Below are positions 18,167 to 27,591 of a stretch of 64,000 nt of DNA, piece by piece. Each line of letters opens with the position of its first letter. The first letter of the stretch is position 1. The stretch lies in the NCBI GenBank assembly GCA_038106145.1, contig JAYODD010000011.1:1-64000 (forward strand). The letters are read 5' to 3'. Under the pieces are notes generated by a model. That model saw only the letters and a program-made list of their open reading frames with translations. It had not been told where the DNA came from and did no database searches. A program made the position numbers and the translations under genes. Origin of the DNA: JBFJKD01 sp038106145 (GTDB lineage Bacteria > Pseudomonadota > Gammaproteobacteria > Pseudomonadales > Porticoccaceae).

Positions 18167-18562
18167 TTAGTTTTTTGCGGTGACAGCCTCCACCGGCAGG
18201 TCCGCAGCTCTCCAGGCTTCATACCCACCGCGAATGTGGCACACGGGAGTCAGCCCCATTTGTTGCGCGGTCTGGGTAGACAGTGCGGAGCGCCAACCTT
18301 TGCTGCAGTAAAAAATAAACCGCTTGCCGGATGCGAACAGGGGTTTGTGATAGGGGCTGTCCGGGTCTATCCAGAATTCGAGCATGCCGCGGGGGGCATG
18401 GTAGGCTCCCGGTATTTTTCCGTCGCGGCTGAGCTCGCGAATATCCCGCAAATCGACAATCTGGCAGTCGACATCGTCGAGCAGCGCATAAGCCTGTTCG
18501 GGATCAAGCGCTTCGATTTGCTCCTCCGCCTGTGCCACCAGTTGCCGTACGCCAATTTTCAT
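18167..18562 (-). CDS. Rhodanese-like domain protein
   Basis: A 131-residue single-domain rhodanese with the active-site cysteine C86 in YCSKGWRSA and the usual VDLRD (about 36-40) and GGYEAW (about 111-116) segments. It probably carries a persulfide in sulfur transfer. Two adjacent ATGs follow GGAGGT; the second (18562) has the better spacing. It is convergent with the hydrolase gene and divergent from the aldo/keto reductase gene. Confidence 0.85.
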   Translation of the reverse strand: MKIGVRQLVAQAEEQIEALDPEQAYALLDDVDCQIVDLRDIRELSRDGKIPGAYHAPRGMLEFWIDPDSPYHKPLFASGKRFIFYCSKGWRSALSTQTAQQMGLTPVCHIRGGYEAWRAADLPVEAVTAKN

Positions 18563-18808
18563 CATACCTCCAAGTATGCCTGTGTTGCTCTTTAATATAG
18601 TTCGTCCCTGGCGGGTGGTGCAAATGCTCCCACAGTATAGCCTAAGGAACCTCGGGTGTGGTCGGTTGAACGGGGGAGGCAATGGACACGAATCGTTACC
18701 GCGTTGTCGTCGTTGCTTATTTACAGTTAGACTAATGGCAACGAATTATTTCGTATAACTAAAATTTGTGCACAACCAGCTGCGTCGAATCATTTCCGGG
18801 AGACATTA

Positions 18809-19855
18809 ATGGAATACCGCAAATTAGGGGATACCGACATAAAGGTCAGCGCCATCTGCCTCGGCACCATGACCTGGGGCGAGCAGAACACCGTCGCACA
18901 GGCCATGGAACAAATGGATTATGCCGTATCCGCGGGCGTCAATTTTTTTGATGCGGCGGAAATGTACCCGGTGCCACCGCGCGCAGAGACCCAGGGGCGT
19001 ACGGAAAGTTACATCGGTGAATGGTTGGCCCGGCGCAAACGCCGTGACGATATTTTTCTCGCCACCAAGGTCTCGGGTCGTTCAGACGCTGCGGGTGACT
19101 GGAAGCATTTACGCGGTGGACCGCGACTTAGCCGCGCGCATATTCGCCAGGCGGTCACCGACTCCCTGCGGCGCTTGCAGACCGATTATATCGATCTCTA
19201 TCAGGTGCACTGGCCGGAGCGAACCACTAATTTTTTCGGACAACTCGGTTATGTGCACAAAGAACAGACCGATTTGATTCCCATTGCCGAAACCCTGGAA
19301 GCATTGACGGAACTGGTGACTGAAGGACTGGTGCGTCATCTCGGCATTTCCAATGAAACACCCTGGGGACTGGCGGAATATTTGCGTTGCGCGCGGGAAA
19401 AGGGATTGAGTCGGGTGCGCAGTATCCAGAACCCCTATAATTTATTGAATCGCAGTTTTGAGGTGGGTCTCGCCGAAATGGCGATTCGCGATCAGGTGGG
19501 GCTGCTGGCCTATTCACCCCTGGCCATGGGTACGTTGTCTGGAAAATACCTACAGGGCAAGCGCCCGAAAGGAGCGCGATTGACGTTGTTTGAGCGCTTT
19601 CAGCGCTATTCCAATCCGCGCGCGGTTGCCGCAACCGAAGCTTACGTTGCGCTGGCCCTGGAACACGGTGTGGACCCCGCCACGATGGCGTTGGCCTTTA
19701 TCAATAGCCGTCCCTTTGTAACTAGCAATATTATTGGCGCCACAAATCTTGAGCAACTGCAAACCAACATTGCCAGCATCGACGTGCGCCTTTCCGCCGA
19801 AGTGATTGCGGGCATCGAAGAGATTCATAAACGCTACAGTAATCCCTCTCCCTGA
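18809..19855 (+). CDS. Aldo/keto reductase (Tas-like)
   Basis: An NADPH-dependent (alpha/beta)8 oxidoreductase of 348 residues. MEYRKLGDTDIKVS at the start, the catalytic Asp/Tyr loop FFDAAEMYPVPP and a late NIIGATNLEQL cofactor segment match the E. coli Tas group. GGGAGA lies about 7 nt before the ATG. The substrate is unknown; this family reduces diverse carbonyls. It is convergent with the thioesterase gene, 15 nt away. Confidence 0.9.
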   Translation: MEYRKLGDTDIKVSAICLGTMTWGEQNTVAQAMEQMDYAVSAGVNFFDAAEMYPVPPRAETQGRTESYIGEWLARRKRRDDIFLATKVSGRSDAAGDWKHLRGGPRLSRAHIRQAVTDSLRRLQTDYIDLYQVHWPERTTNFFGQLGYVHKEQTDLIPIAETLEALTELVTEGLVRHLGISNETPWGLAEYLRCAREKGLSRVRSIQNPYNLLNRSFEVGLAEMAIRDQVGLLAYSPLAMGTLSGKYLQGKRPKGARLTLFERFQRYSNPRAVAATEAYVALALEHGVDPATMALAFINSRPFVTSNIIGATNLEQLQTNIASIDVRLSAEVIAGIEEIHKRYSNPSP

Positions 19856-19870
19856 GGCACGCCGCGCGGA

Positions 19871-20299
19871 CTAGTCGCGGCGCTTCTTCACCATCATCGT
19901 CAGGCGCGACACACACACTGTGCGGCCCTGGTCGTCGACGATGGTAATACCCCACACATGGGTCGAACCACCAATATGGATCGGCCGCGCGGTGCCGTGT
20001 ACATGGCCGGACGATGCGGCGCGCACATGGTTAGCGTTGATATCCAGCCCCACGCAATAATATTTTTCCATATCCAGACACAGCATACTTGCGTGGCTGC
20101 CCACCGTTTCGGCAAGTACGCAGGACATCCCGCCGTGCAGGATGCCATAGGGTTGATGAGTACGGCGATCGACCGGCATGCTCGCAGTGAGATGGTCATC
20201 GCCGATAGCGGTAAACGTAATGCCCACATTTGCTGCGGCGCCGTCGCCGATATCGCGGTTTACCATATCCAGAGTGGGTGTGCTGAACCAGATTGCCAT
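19871..20299 (-). CDS. Hotdog-fold thioesterase (PaaI/YdiI-like)
   Basis: A 142-residue hotdog thioesterase. The HGG motif (55-57, in LHGGMSCVLAE) and E64 are the active-site residues of the type used for acyl-CoA hydrolysis by YdiI/MenI and EntH. The family removes aberrant or pathway acyl groups from CoA or carrier proteins, and the substrate cannot be chosen here. It lies 8 nt after the batD stop on the same strand and may be read as the last gene of that long transcript. Confidence 0.85.
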   Translation of the reverse strand: MAIWFSTPTLDMVNRDIGDGAAANVGITFTAIGDDHLTASMPVDRRTHQPYGILHGGMSCVLAETVGSHASMLCLDMEKYYCVGLDINANHVRAASSGHVHGTARPIHIGGSTHVWGITIVDDQGRTVCVSRLTMMVKKRRD

Positions 20300-20307
20300 G
20301 GGAATCC

Positions 20308-22038
20308 TCAGTGTGGATAAAGGGGTTGTAACGCCAGAGATTTGTCAGCCGACCGCCCGGTTTTTTTGCGCCGGTGACTGTCCAGACGCTGTATCAGTTG
20401 CTGTCGCAGACTGGGGTTGTGGTTGCCGTCGCTGTACAGGCATACATCGAGCTCGCGAAAAGATTGAGCGAGGGTTTCATCATTTGCGCAAGCGGCAATT
20501 TCCTGCAAAGTCAGTAGATCGGGCTTAGCCCAGTTGACGCGCGCCCACTGCACAATCGCCGCACGCAGTGAAGCGAGATCCCCGCGGTTTGCCAATTGCT
20601 GTAAGCGTGCAAATAGTTCCCGCTCCCGTGACGCAGGTGGCGGGTCATTGCGCTCCGTCGGGAACTGGTTGCGGCGTCCTCGCCACCACAGCACCGCCAA
20701 CAGCGCGCTGCATAGCATGAAAATTCCGTTGCTGATAGCGAGTAGCCATAGTAGCGGGCCTGCCGACGGATTAGTGGTTGTGGTTTTCGCGTCAAGGGTA
20801 GCGGCTTCGCCCGTTGGTTGCGATGAATTTCGACCTGATTCCCCGGGCGGCGTAACGACATCCGTGGGATTGGCGGGGGTGTTGCCGGCAACCACGGTAA
20901 AAATCGTTTCCTCGAGCGTCGTTTCGCGCCAGGTATCAGTCCGGGTGTCCCACCACTGTATGTTAATGGGCGGTATTGTCAGCGTCCCCGGTTGGGTCGG
21001 CACCAGGGCAAATGATTCGATCCGCTGACCAACCACATTGTCTGCGGTGGTGGAGTCCTCGATACGCGGTTGATCCGCGTAGGTGCGCAGTTCGGTATTA
21101 TCGGGCCGTGGCAGTGGTGGTAATTGCGCGCCGGCAAGTCCCTGCGCGGTTAACGTTATGGTGCGCGTGACAGGTTCGCCGACCGTCAATTGTCGCGTGG
21201 CAGTGCTCCACTTTTCCGCGAGACTGACGCCTTTACTGGGTAGCCACTCCCTGCCCGCAGCGGATGCGGGTCGCGGTTTGATAACAACAGTTTTCTGCTC
21301 GGTTTGTACTACGACAGGTTTGCCACCACGGCTGAAAAATGAGGTGCCATATGGATCTCGTGGATCGGGGATAGTACCGCTAAAACGCACGGGTGGAATA
21401 ACAAGATCGCCACTTTGAGCGGCGAACAGGGCAAATTTTGTTTCCACTACGGTGTAGTTAACGCCGGCAACGGATTTTTGAAACTGTGTGCTGGACAGTT
21501 TTAGCAGGCGGGCACCGGGCACTTCGAGCTCGGTACTCTGAAAATCCTGTAGCGAAACAGTTGTGTAAAGGCGTAAGGTCAATACCAGCTGTTGCTGCAC
21601 GAAAACGCTGTCGTTATCGAGCAAGGTTTCGGTGTAGAGCTGTTTGTCAGAGGTGTTAGTGCGGCTATTGTCATCCACAGTAATAGCGATTGCATTGCTG
21701 ATAGCCTGCTTTACGCGCAGGGAGGGGATTAGCAGGTTGCCACCGCGCACGGGCAGTAGAGTCAGTCGCCAGGTGGTTTCGGCAGACATGGTTCCCGAAC
21801 TCAGGGAGAACTGGCTCTGTCGTTGATTGGACAGAATTTCAAAATCTTTTTTAAGAGAAGAAAAATTTGGGTCCTCGCGAATCTGACCGGGGTACTTCAA
21901 GGTGAGGGTCAGGGTTTCGCCGTTGCCGATGTGCGTCCGATCGACCTCGGCATGTAATTCGTCCGGCTGCGCAACCGCCGGCAATGCCGGCAGCGCCATT
22001 AAAATTAGCAGCATAAAAAACTGGCGATACACAACCAT
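20308..22038 (-). CDS. batD: BatD-type oxygen-tolerance membrane protein
   Basis: A 576-residue protein with an N-terminal signal peptide (FFMLLILMALPALPAVAQ), a large beta-rich periplasmic part with repeated immunoglobulin-like segments, and one membrane helix near residue 450 (LLWLLAISNGIFMLCSALLAVLWW) followed by a basic cytosolic tail. This is the BatD layout. The ATG at 22038 shares one base with the preceding stop (TAATG), giving tight coupling. Last gene of the Bat operon. Bat proteins affect envelope stress and oxygen tolerance; the molecular role is not settled. Confidence 0.88.
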   Translation of the reverse strand: MVVYRQFFMLLILMALPALPAVAQPDELHAEVDRTHIGNGETLTLTLKYPGQIREDPNFSSLKKDFEILSNQRQSQFSLSSGTMSAETTWRLTLLPVRGGNLLIPSLRVKQAISNAIAITVDDNSRTNTSDKQLYTETLLDNDSVFVQQQLVLTLRLYTTVSLQDFQSTELEVPGARLLKLSSTQFQKSVAGVNYTVVETKFALFAAQSGDLVIPPVRFSGTIPDPRDPYGTSFFSRGGKPVVVQTEQKTVVIKPRPASAAGREWLPSKGVSLAEKWSTATRQLTVGEPVTRTITLTAQGLAGAQLPPLPRPDNTELRTYADQPRIEDSTTADNVVGQRIESFALVPTQPGTLTIPPINIQWWDTRTDTWRETTLEETIFTVVAGNTPANPTDVVTPPGESGRNSSQPTGEAATLDAKTTTTNPSAGPLLWLLAISNGIFMLCSALLAVLWWRGRRNQFPTERNDPPPASRERELFARLQQLANRGDLASLRAAIVQWARVNWAKPDLLTLQEIAACANDETLAQSFRELDVCLYSDGNHNPSLRQQLIQRLDSHRRKKTGRSADKSLALQPLYPH

Positions 22039-23969
22039 TACCAACGCTCCTGTTGGCTATCGTTTGACAGTTGGCGATTATCCCGTCGGTAGTCGCGTTG
22101 CAGGGCTTCGTATTCAAATTTGCGTCGCATCAGTCCACTCGGATCATCGGGGATCTGGCGCAACCACTGTTCCAACGCCTGTTGCTTGTCCGCGTCCAGC
22201 GGTGTCCCGTCGGGGTTCTGCATGGCGGATTCGCTATGGGGCGGTGATTGTTGCTCTGGATTTTGCGGCTGCGCTGAATCCGGTTGAGCATTTCCCGGGT
22301 TATCTTGCGTAGTGTCGTCCGGTTTCTGACTTGCATTTTCTGATTCAGTCTGGTCACCCTGCTCTCCGACGGGATCGTTCTCCGCCCGGGACTGGTCAGG
22401 GTTGGCATTGTCTCCCGCGTCGGGCTGAGATTGTTGTGAAGCGCCATGGTCATCGTTGTGCTGCGATTTATTCACATCATTTGATGATTGTGGCGGATTC
22501 TGTTCCTGCGCCGTATTATCCGCGGATTGTTGCTTCTCGGATTGCTGTTGCTCAGAATTGGAATCCGCTTGAGATTGCTGCTGTTGTTCGAGCAGTTTTT
22601 TCACAATGTCCCGATTGAATGCGGCATCCTCCAGAGCGGGGTCGAGTAGCAGGGCCCGTTCATAAGCGGCCAATGCCTCTTCAAACTGGTTGTTGTGTGC
22701 CAGGGAGTTGCCGAGATTGTACAGCCCTGTAGGATCGTTGATTCGCGCAAAGGAGCGGGCCGCACCTTCGAAATCTTGATGGCGAAATGCGGCCGTGCCT
22801 TTCCACGCGGGATCCTCGAACAGCTCGGCGGCTCGTTGCGCATCGTCCTCAGACAGCGCCCGCGCCGCTTGCTGGTCGCTGCGCAGCCACAATTCCTGCC
22901 AATCCAGCGCCTGGGCCGAAGGGCTGGCGAGGAAACAGGGACTGAGCATCAATAGAGTAATCAGATTGCGGCGAAAACTAATCAGCAATAAGGGCAGGAC
23001 TGGCAGAATCAGCCAGAAACCCTGATCGTCCCAGCTATCAAATGTGCGCTCCAGTTGCTCGGCGGATGCGGAGTTGCTGTTGTTTAAGTTGGCGCTGATA
23101 AACCGTATATCGCTATCGTCGTGGGTCAGCGCCGCGTAGCGACCCTGATTGCGGGCGGCGAACTGCTGCAATCCACGGTGGTTGACGCCAGCGATGATAA
23201 TGGTGCCGTCGCGATCCCTGGCGAAGCCGCCCCCTGGAAGCGGAATGGGTGAGCCGCTGTCGCTGCCAACGGCCAGCACCGACAGACGAAAATCTGGCAG
23301 ACCATCGAGGAGTTCATCGATGGTGTGTTGCGCGTCGTCGGTCACACCGTCAGTGACCAGCAGGAGATCTCCCGCCAGGTGGCCGGCGTTCATAATCAGT
23401 TCGAGCCCGGATTGCACCGCGGCCTCGGGGTTGCTGCCAGCCGTGGGCATCATGGCCGGACTCAGGGCGGGCAACAGGGCAGCGATGGTGGCGGCGTCAT
23501 CGGTAAGTGGGCTCACCGTATGGGCATCTCCCCCATAGGCGATCAGTGCGGTGGTGCCCTCCCTGCGTAGGCGTAGCAGGTCGCTGAGTTTGAGTCGCGC
23601 GCGGACCAGGCGGTTCGGCTTCAAATCTTCGCTCAACATGGAGGGAGACAGATCCAGCAGGATAACCAGCGGCTGCTGTTGCTTGTGAATGGGCAGGGGA
23701 ATCTGTCGCCAGGTTGGACCGGCGGCGGCCAGGCACAATAGTAACCAGACCAGGGCGGCCCACAGGGGCAGGCGGCGGCTGTCTGTGGCATCGTTCGCGG
23801 CCACCAGGAAAGGCAATAAATACGGCGCTATCACGTTGTTCCAGGGGCCCGCGGCACGGTGTTTTCCGTAGACGGCCCACAGGGCAAACCCCGCGGCTGG
23901 TGGCAAAGCGAGTAACCACCAGGGCCGTAAAAAATGCAAGGCGCTGAGCTGGGTGATCAGTTCAGCCAT
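22038..23969 (-). CDS. BatB/BatC-type VWA-TPR membrane protein
   Basis: A 643-residue fusion of BatB- and BatC-like parts. Two N-terminal membrane helices precede a VWA domain (about 90-270) with the MIDAS motif LDLSPSM, then another helix, TPR repeats (about 395-470; SLAHNNQFEEALAAYERAL), and a long low-complexity tail rich in Gln, Ser, Asn, Asp and Pro (about 475-610). The tail is probably an extended disordered arm. It overlaps batA by 8 nt and batD by 1 nt. Tail length is likely to vary between strains. Confidence 0.9.
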   Translation of the reverse strand: MAELITQLSALHFLRPWWLLALPPAAGFALWAVYGKHRAAGPWNNVIAPYLLPFLVAANDATDSRRLPLWAALVWLLLCLAAAGPTWRQIPLPIHKQQQPLVILLDLSPSMLSEDLKPNRLVRARLKLSDLLRLRREGTTALIAYGGDAHTVSPLTDDAATIAALLPALSPAMMPTAGSNPEAAVQSGLELIMNAGHLAGDLLLVTDGVTDDAQHTIDELLDGLPDFRLSVLAVGSDSGSPIPLPGGGFARDRDGTIIIAGVNHRGLQQFAARNQGRYAALTHDDSDIRFISANLNNSNSASAEQLERTFDSWDDQGFWLILPVLPLLLISFRRNLITLLMLSPCFLASPSAQALDWQELWLRSDQQAARALSEDDAQRAAELFEDPAWKGTAAFRHQDFEGAARSFARINDPTGLYNLGNSLAHNNQFEEALAAYERALLLDPALEDAAFNRDIVKKLLEQQQQSQADSNSEQQQSEKQQSADNTAQEQNPPQSSNDVNKSQHNDDHGASQQSQPDAGDNANPDQSRAENDPVGEQGDQTESENASQKPDDTTQDNPGNAQPDSAQPQNPEQQSPPHSESAMQNPDGTPLDADKQQALEQWLRQIPDDPSGLMRRKFEYEALQRDYRRDNRQLSNDSQQERW

Positions 23970-24945
23970 CGGTATACCTCAGACGAGTTTTCAGGGCGAG
24001 GGCAAAACTCGCGAGAATGGCGACCGCCAGGGGCCAGTAGTACAGCGCTTGCGTGGGGCGCAAGGTCTCCGCTTCCTGTTCTACGGGTTCAATCTGATCG
24101 AGGGTTCGGTATACGGCGGCGAGGTCCTCCGGGTTGCGGGCGCGAAAATAGCGGCCGCCGGTTTTCTCTGCGATGGCGGTCAGCGTGTCCTCATCCAGAT
24201 CGGCGGAAGGGTTGATGCGTTGTATCCCAAACAGGGAGCGACGCAAAATTTCGTCGGCACCGATACCCACCGTGTAAACTTTGACCCGGTGAGTGGCGGC
24301 CAGTTCTGCCGCCTGCAATGGTGTCACCGCACCCGCGGTATTCGCACCGTCGGTCAGCAATATCAGCACCCGGCTACTTTCGGGGCGATCCTGGAGGCGT
24401 TTTACCGCCAGGCCGATGGCGTCGCCGATGGCCGTGCCCTTGCCGGCAAAGCCGATCAGGGCCTCCTGGAGCATGGTATTGACGGTAGCCCGATCGAAGG
24501 TCAGGGGTGTTTGCAGGTAGGCATTGCTGCCAAACAGAATCAGCCCGAGCCGATCGCCCTTGCGCCGTGCGACAAATTCGCCCACCACGTCTTTGACCAC
24601 GCGCAAACGATCCACCAGCCCGCCGCCGCTGTCCATATCTTCAATTTCCATGCTGCCCGAGATATCCACCGCGAGGAGCAGGTCGCGGCCCGTGGTGGGC
24701 AGGGTGATCGGCTCGCCAATCCATACGGGGCGGGCGGCCGCCAGGACCGTAGCGCACCAGATAACGCTGAGGAGCAGCATTATCAGCACATCGCCACGTC
24801 CGCGGGCGCTGTGTTCGCGATTCAATTCGCCGTACATTGGCGCCCACAGTGGTACTGACACGCTGGGAGCGGGTTTGCGCAACACCCGGTACAGCCAGGG
24901 GGCAGGAAGGATCAGCAACAGCCAGGGCCAGTGCAAGCTCAGCAT
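23962..24945 (-). CDS. batA: BatA-type VWA membrane protein
   Basis: A 327-residue inner-membrane protein: two N-terminal hydrophobic segments, a VWA domain from about residue 85 to 280 with an intact MIDAS (DISGSM near 94) and LLTDGANTAG, and a C-terminal helix. Membrane-anchored VWA proteins of this type partner MoxR AAA+ ATPases. It starts 7 nt inside the DUF4381 gene and overlaps the next VWA gene by 8 nt. Confidence 0.9.
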   Translation of the reverse strand: MLSLHWPWLLLILPAPWLYRVLRKPAPSVSVPLWAPMYGELNREHSARGRGDVLIMLLLSVIWCATVLAAARPVWIGEPITLPTTGRDLLLAVDISGSMEIEDMDSGGGLVDRLRVVKDVVGEFVARRKGDRLGLILFGSNAYLQTPLTFDRATVNTMLQEALIGFAGKGTAIGDAIGLAVKRLQDRPESSRVLILLTDGANTAGAVTPLQAAELAATHRVKVYTVGIGADEILRRSLFGIQRINPSADLDEDTLTAIAEKTGGRYFRARNPEDLAAVYRTLDQIEPVEQEAETLRPTQALYYWPLAVAILASFALALKTRLRYTDG

Positions 24946-25446
24946 GGCAGAGGAGCCCCTTTAGAGAGCCAACGCAGGGCGCAGCGATACAGCGCCTGAA
25001 CCTGGTTTTTGGCCAGCGGTGGCGCGTCCGGGTCGTAAAGGACAGCGCTAAAATCCTCTTGCGAAACGACTTGCAACAACTGATTGTCGTTCTGCGTTTG
25101 TAGTGCCCTGAACAGCATTGCGGTGGCCAGGTTCCCGCTGGGCTGGCGGTGTGCGGCAATGGCGCAACGGCGCATGATCGTCACCAGTTCCCGTGCAAAC
25201 TGCGCGCTGTCACCGCTGCTTGCATAGCTTTCCCACAGGTTTTTGAGGAGTGCCATGCCGNNNNNNNNNNGCCATGCCGTCGCGGCGGTAGCGGTTGCGC
25301 CGGTAGCGGCGTACTACCGTTGTGACACCCCAGATGAATAGCAGCAGCGCAATCAACGCCAGCGCCCACCAGCCGGGCGCTGGCGGCCACCAACTTACCG
25401 GAGGTGGCGAGTGAATGTCCCGTAGTTGCGTGAGCAAAGAATTCAG
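24939..25446 (-). CDS. DUF4381 membrane protein, interrupted by an assembly gap
   Basis: The gene runs from the DUF58 stop to batA but is crossed by ten N (25261-25270). The N-terminal part has QLRDIH, the PVSWWPPAPGWW segment and a membrane helix; the C-terminal part is a cytosolic helical domain (LWESYA...TIMRR). The 9 bases GCCATGCCG flank the gap on both sides. Removing the gap and one copy (19 nt) leaves 489 nt, a single 162-residue frame reading RRDGMALLKN across the join. The likely start is a CTG at 25446-25444 with GGAGG 5 nt upstream, giving the family-like opening NSLLTQLRDIH; a TTG at 25437 is the alternative. Confidence 0.85.
25261..25270. other. Ten-N assembly gap flanked by a 9-bp direct repeat
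   Basis: Ten N separate two copies of GCCATGCCG (25252-25260 and 25271-25279). The repeat looks like unmerged contig ends, because collapsing it restores the DUF4381 frame exactly. No sequence seems to be missing. Confidence 0.85.
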
Positions 25447-26381
25447 GACAGCCTCCGTTGGCGGTTTTTACCGTAGGCTAGTTGTAAAACATCGAGCACC
25501 GCGCTGTTGTCGGGAAATGCGATAAGCCCGAGCCGCAGACGCTGCGCGATTTGTTGCAAGTTCAGCGCACGGGCGCGGAAGGCTTCCGCGAAACTGGTTC
25601 GCAGCGCGGTGTTGCGAGTGTCGAGAACGAAGCGTTGTCGCCCGTCAGTCACCGGGTAGCGTCCCGGGGGCGGCAACTCCTTTTCGTGACTGTCGGAGAG
25701 GTGAGAGAGGTTGACGTCGCAGTGGCGCGCCAGTTGAAACAGGTGGCTTTCAGTAGCTTCATTCAGATCGTGAAAATCACTGATGACAACTACGGTAAAT
25801 CCGGGGTGCGCCACGCGGCGGGTGTGCTCGAGTATGGCGGCCAGGGTGTAATCATCGGGTTGCCGTTGTTGCAGCGCACGACTGGCAGCGCACAGGCTGT
25901 GAATCAGTTGCAGCACGCTGTGATGGCTGCGGCGCGCGCGGATATCGCGATGTTGCCCAGGGCCAAACACCAGGCCACCCACCCGGTCATTGGCGTGCAG
26001 GCCAGCCCAGGCGAGGGTTGCGCCGATCTCGCAGGTGGTGACGGACTTGAGTTTGCGGCTGCCAAAAAACATATGCTGACGTAAGTCCGCTACCACCAGA
26101 ACCGGGCGTTCCCGTTCTTCGCGAAAGAGTTTGGTATGGGTGCTACCGGTGCGTGCGGTGACGCGCCAGTCTATGGTGCGAATATCATCACCGGGTTGAT
26201 AGGGCCGCACCTCGTCGAAATCCATACCCCGTCCGCGCAGTCGGGATTGATGGTTGCCCGTCAGGGCGCTGCGCGGGGTGTGTCGCGGAAACAAACGTAG
26301 TTCGCGGGCTCCACGACGCAGTTGTACAAGGTTTTCCGCGCTGGCAAAAACTGATTGCGACGTATCGGGGTAGAGCATCAT
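25443..26381 (-). CDS. DUF58 domain protein of the Bat operon
   Basis: A 312-residue cytosolic protein with the DUF58 core: GRGMDFDEVRPYQPGDDIRTIDW (about residues 50-72), then a VWA-like fold (VLVVADLR, VVVISDFHDL). DUF58 proteins are constant partners of MoxR ATPases. The start ATG (26381-26379) overlaps the moxR stop as ATGA, and its own stop overlaps the proposed CTG start of the DUF4381 gene, so translation passes directly along the operon. Confidence 0.9.
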   Translation of the reverse strand: MMLYPDTSQSVFASAENLVQLRRGARELRLFPRHTPRSALTGNHQSRLRGRGMDFDEVRPYQPGDDIRTIDWRVTARTGSTHTKLFREERERPVLVVADLRQHMFFGSRKLKSVTTCEIGATLAWAGLHANDRVGGLVFGPGQHRDIRARRSHHSVLQLIHSLCAASRALQQRQPDDYTLAAILEHTRRVAHPGFTVVVISDFHDLNEATESHLFQLARHCDVNLSHLSDSHEKELPPPGRYPVTDGRQRFVLDTRNTALRTSFAEAFRARALNLQQIAQRLRLGLIAFPDNSAVLDVLQLAYGKNRQRRLS

Positions 26382-27337
26382 GCAGAGGGAACGCAATCGA
26401 TTAGGCTGGTGATGATCGAGTCGCTGGTCGCACCACTGGTTTCGGCGGTAAAGCTGAGAATCAGGCGATGGCGCAAGACGTCGTGGGCCACCGCGCGCAC
26501 ATCGTCCGGGGTCACAAACTCCCGGCCATCCAGCCAGGCGTTGACGCGGCTGCAGCGATCCAGGGCGATAGTGGCCCGTGGACTGGCGCCGTATTCAATC
26601 CATTGTGCAATCTGCTTACTGTAAGCCTCGGGTTTACGGGTAGCCAGGACCAGTTGCACCAGATATTCCTCGACATTTTCCCCCATTTTTACCTGTAACG
26701 CAGCGGTGCGGGCCGCGAAAATACTGTCCTGGGTGAGGCCGGGAGGGCTGCCGGAGGAGCTACCCACGGCCTCGTCCCGGGCGATCTGCAAAATGCGACG
26801 TTCGCTATCGCGGTGCGGATAGTCTACCGGCACATGCATCAGAAAGCGGTCCATCTGGGCTTCGGGCAGAGGATAGGTGCCTTCTTGCTCAATGGGGTTT
26901 TGCGTAGCCATCACCAGGAACAGTTCCGGCAGGGCATAGGTTTGTTGGCCGACGCTGACCTGGCGTTCTGCCATGGCTTCGAGTAATGCGGACTGAACCT
27001 TGGCGGGGGCGCGATTAATTTCATCGGCCAGTACCAGATTGTGAAACAATGGCCCGGGCTGAAATTCAAAGTTGCCGTTTTCAGGGCGATAAATATCGCT
27101 GCCGGTGATATCGGCAGGCAGTAAGTCTGGCGTGAACTGGACGCGATGAAAATCGCCATCAATACCCTCTGCAAGGGTTTTGATGGCTTTTGTCTTGGCG
27201 AGACCCGGAGCGCCTTCCACCAGCAGATGACCATCGGCCAGCAGCGCCATAATCAGACGCTGGGCGAGGTGGGTTTGGCCGACAATACGAGTATTTAAAA
27301 AAGCGAGTAACGACTGAATTTCGGTATAGCACTGCAT
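26378..27337 (-). CDS. MoxR-family AAA+ ATPase
   Basis: First gene of the Bat operon, 319 residues. Walker A is GAPGLAKT (about 40-47), Walker B LVLADEINRAPAK with the MoxR hallmark, sensor 1 ATQNPIEQEGTYPLPEAQ, then an arginine finger and a C-terminal lid domain. MoxR ATPases act as chaperone-like partners of VWA proteins. I start at the ATG at 27337 because similarity begins there; the open frame extends 42 codons upstream without family support, and the ribosome-binding site is weak. Confidence 0.92.
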   Translation of the reverse strand: MQCYTEIQSLLAFLNTRIVGQTHLAQRLIMALLADGHLLVEGAPGLAKTKAIKTLAEGIDGDFHRVQFTPDLLPADITGSDIYRPENGNFEFQPGPLFHNLVLADEINRAPAKVQSALLEAMAERQVSVGQQTYALPELFLVMATQNPIEQEGTYPLPEAQMDRFLMHVPVDYPHRDSERRILQIARDEAVGSSSGSPPGLTQDSIFAARTAALQVKMGENVEEYLVQLVLATRKPEAYSKQIAQWIEYGASPRATIALDRCSRVNAWLDGREFVTPDDVRAVAHDVLRHRLILSFTAETSGATSDSIITSLIDCVPSA

Positions 27338-27591
27338 GCATGGGGCTCGTTGGTTGATCGTGCAAGGTAATGGAATTGTAACGGGTTGTCGATTGCTCCT
27401 CAAAGCCGCGCCGCCAGGCGCAGGGATATTAAAAAATACCGCAATGGGAATCCACGCCGCCACAAAAGTTCCTGAAAAATGCGGGTTTCACATGAATTTC
27501 ATATGGGGATTGTTACGCCTGGCCGGGGATAACGGATGACTTGACTGGAGCCATGCCTTATTCTTGCCAGCGGTCAAATAGAGGGGTGTCC

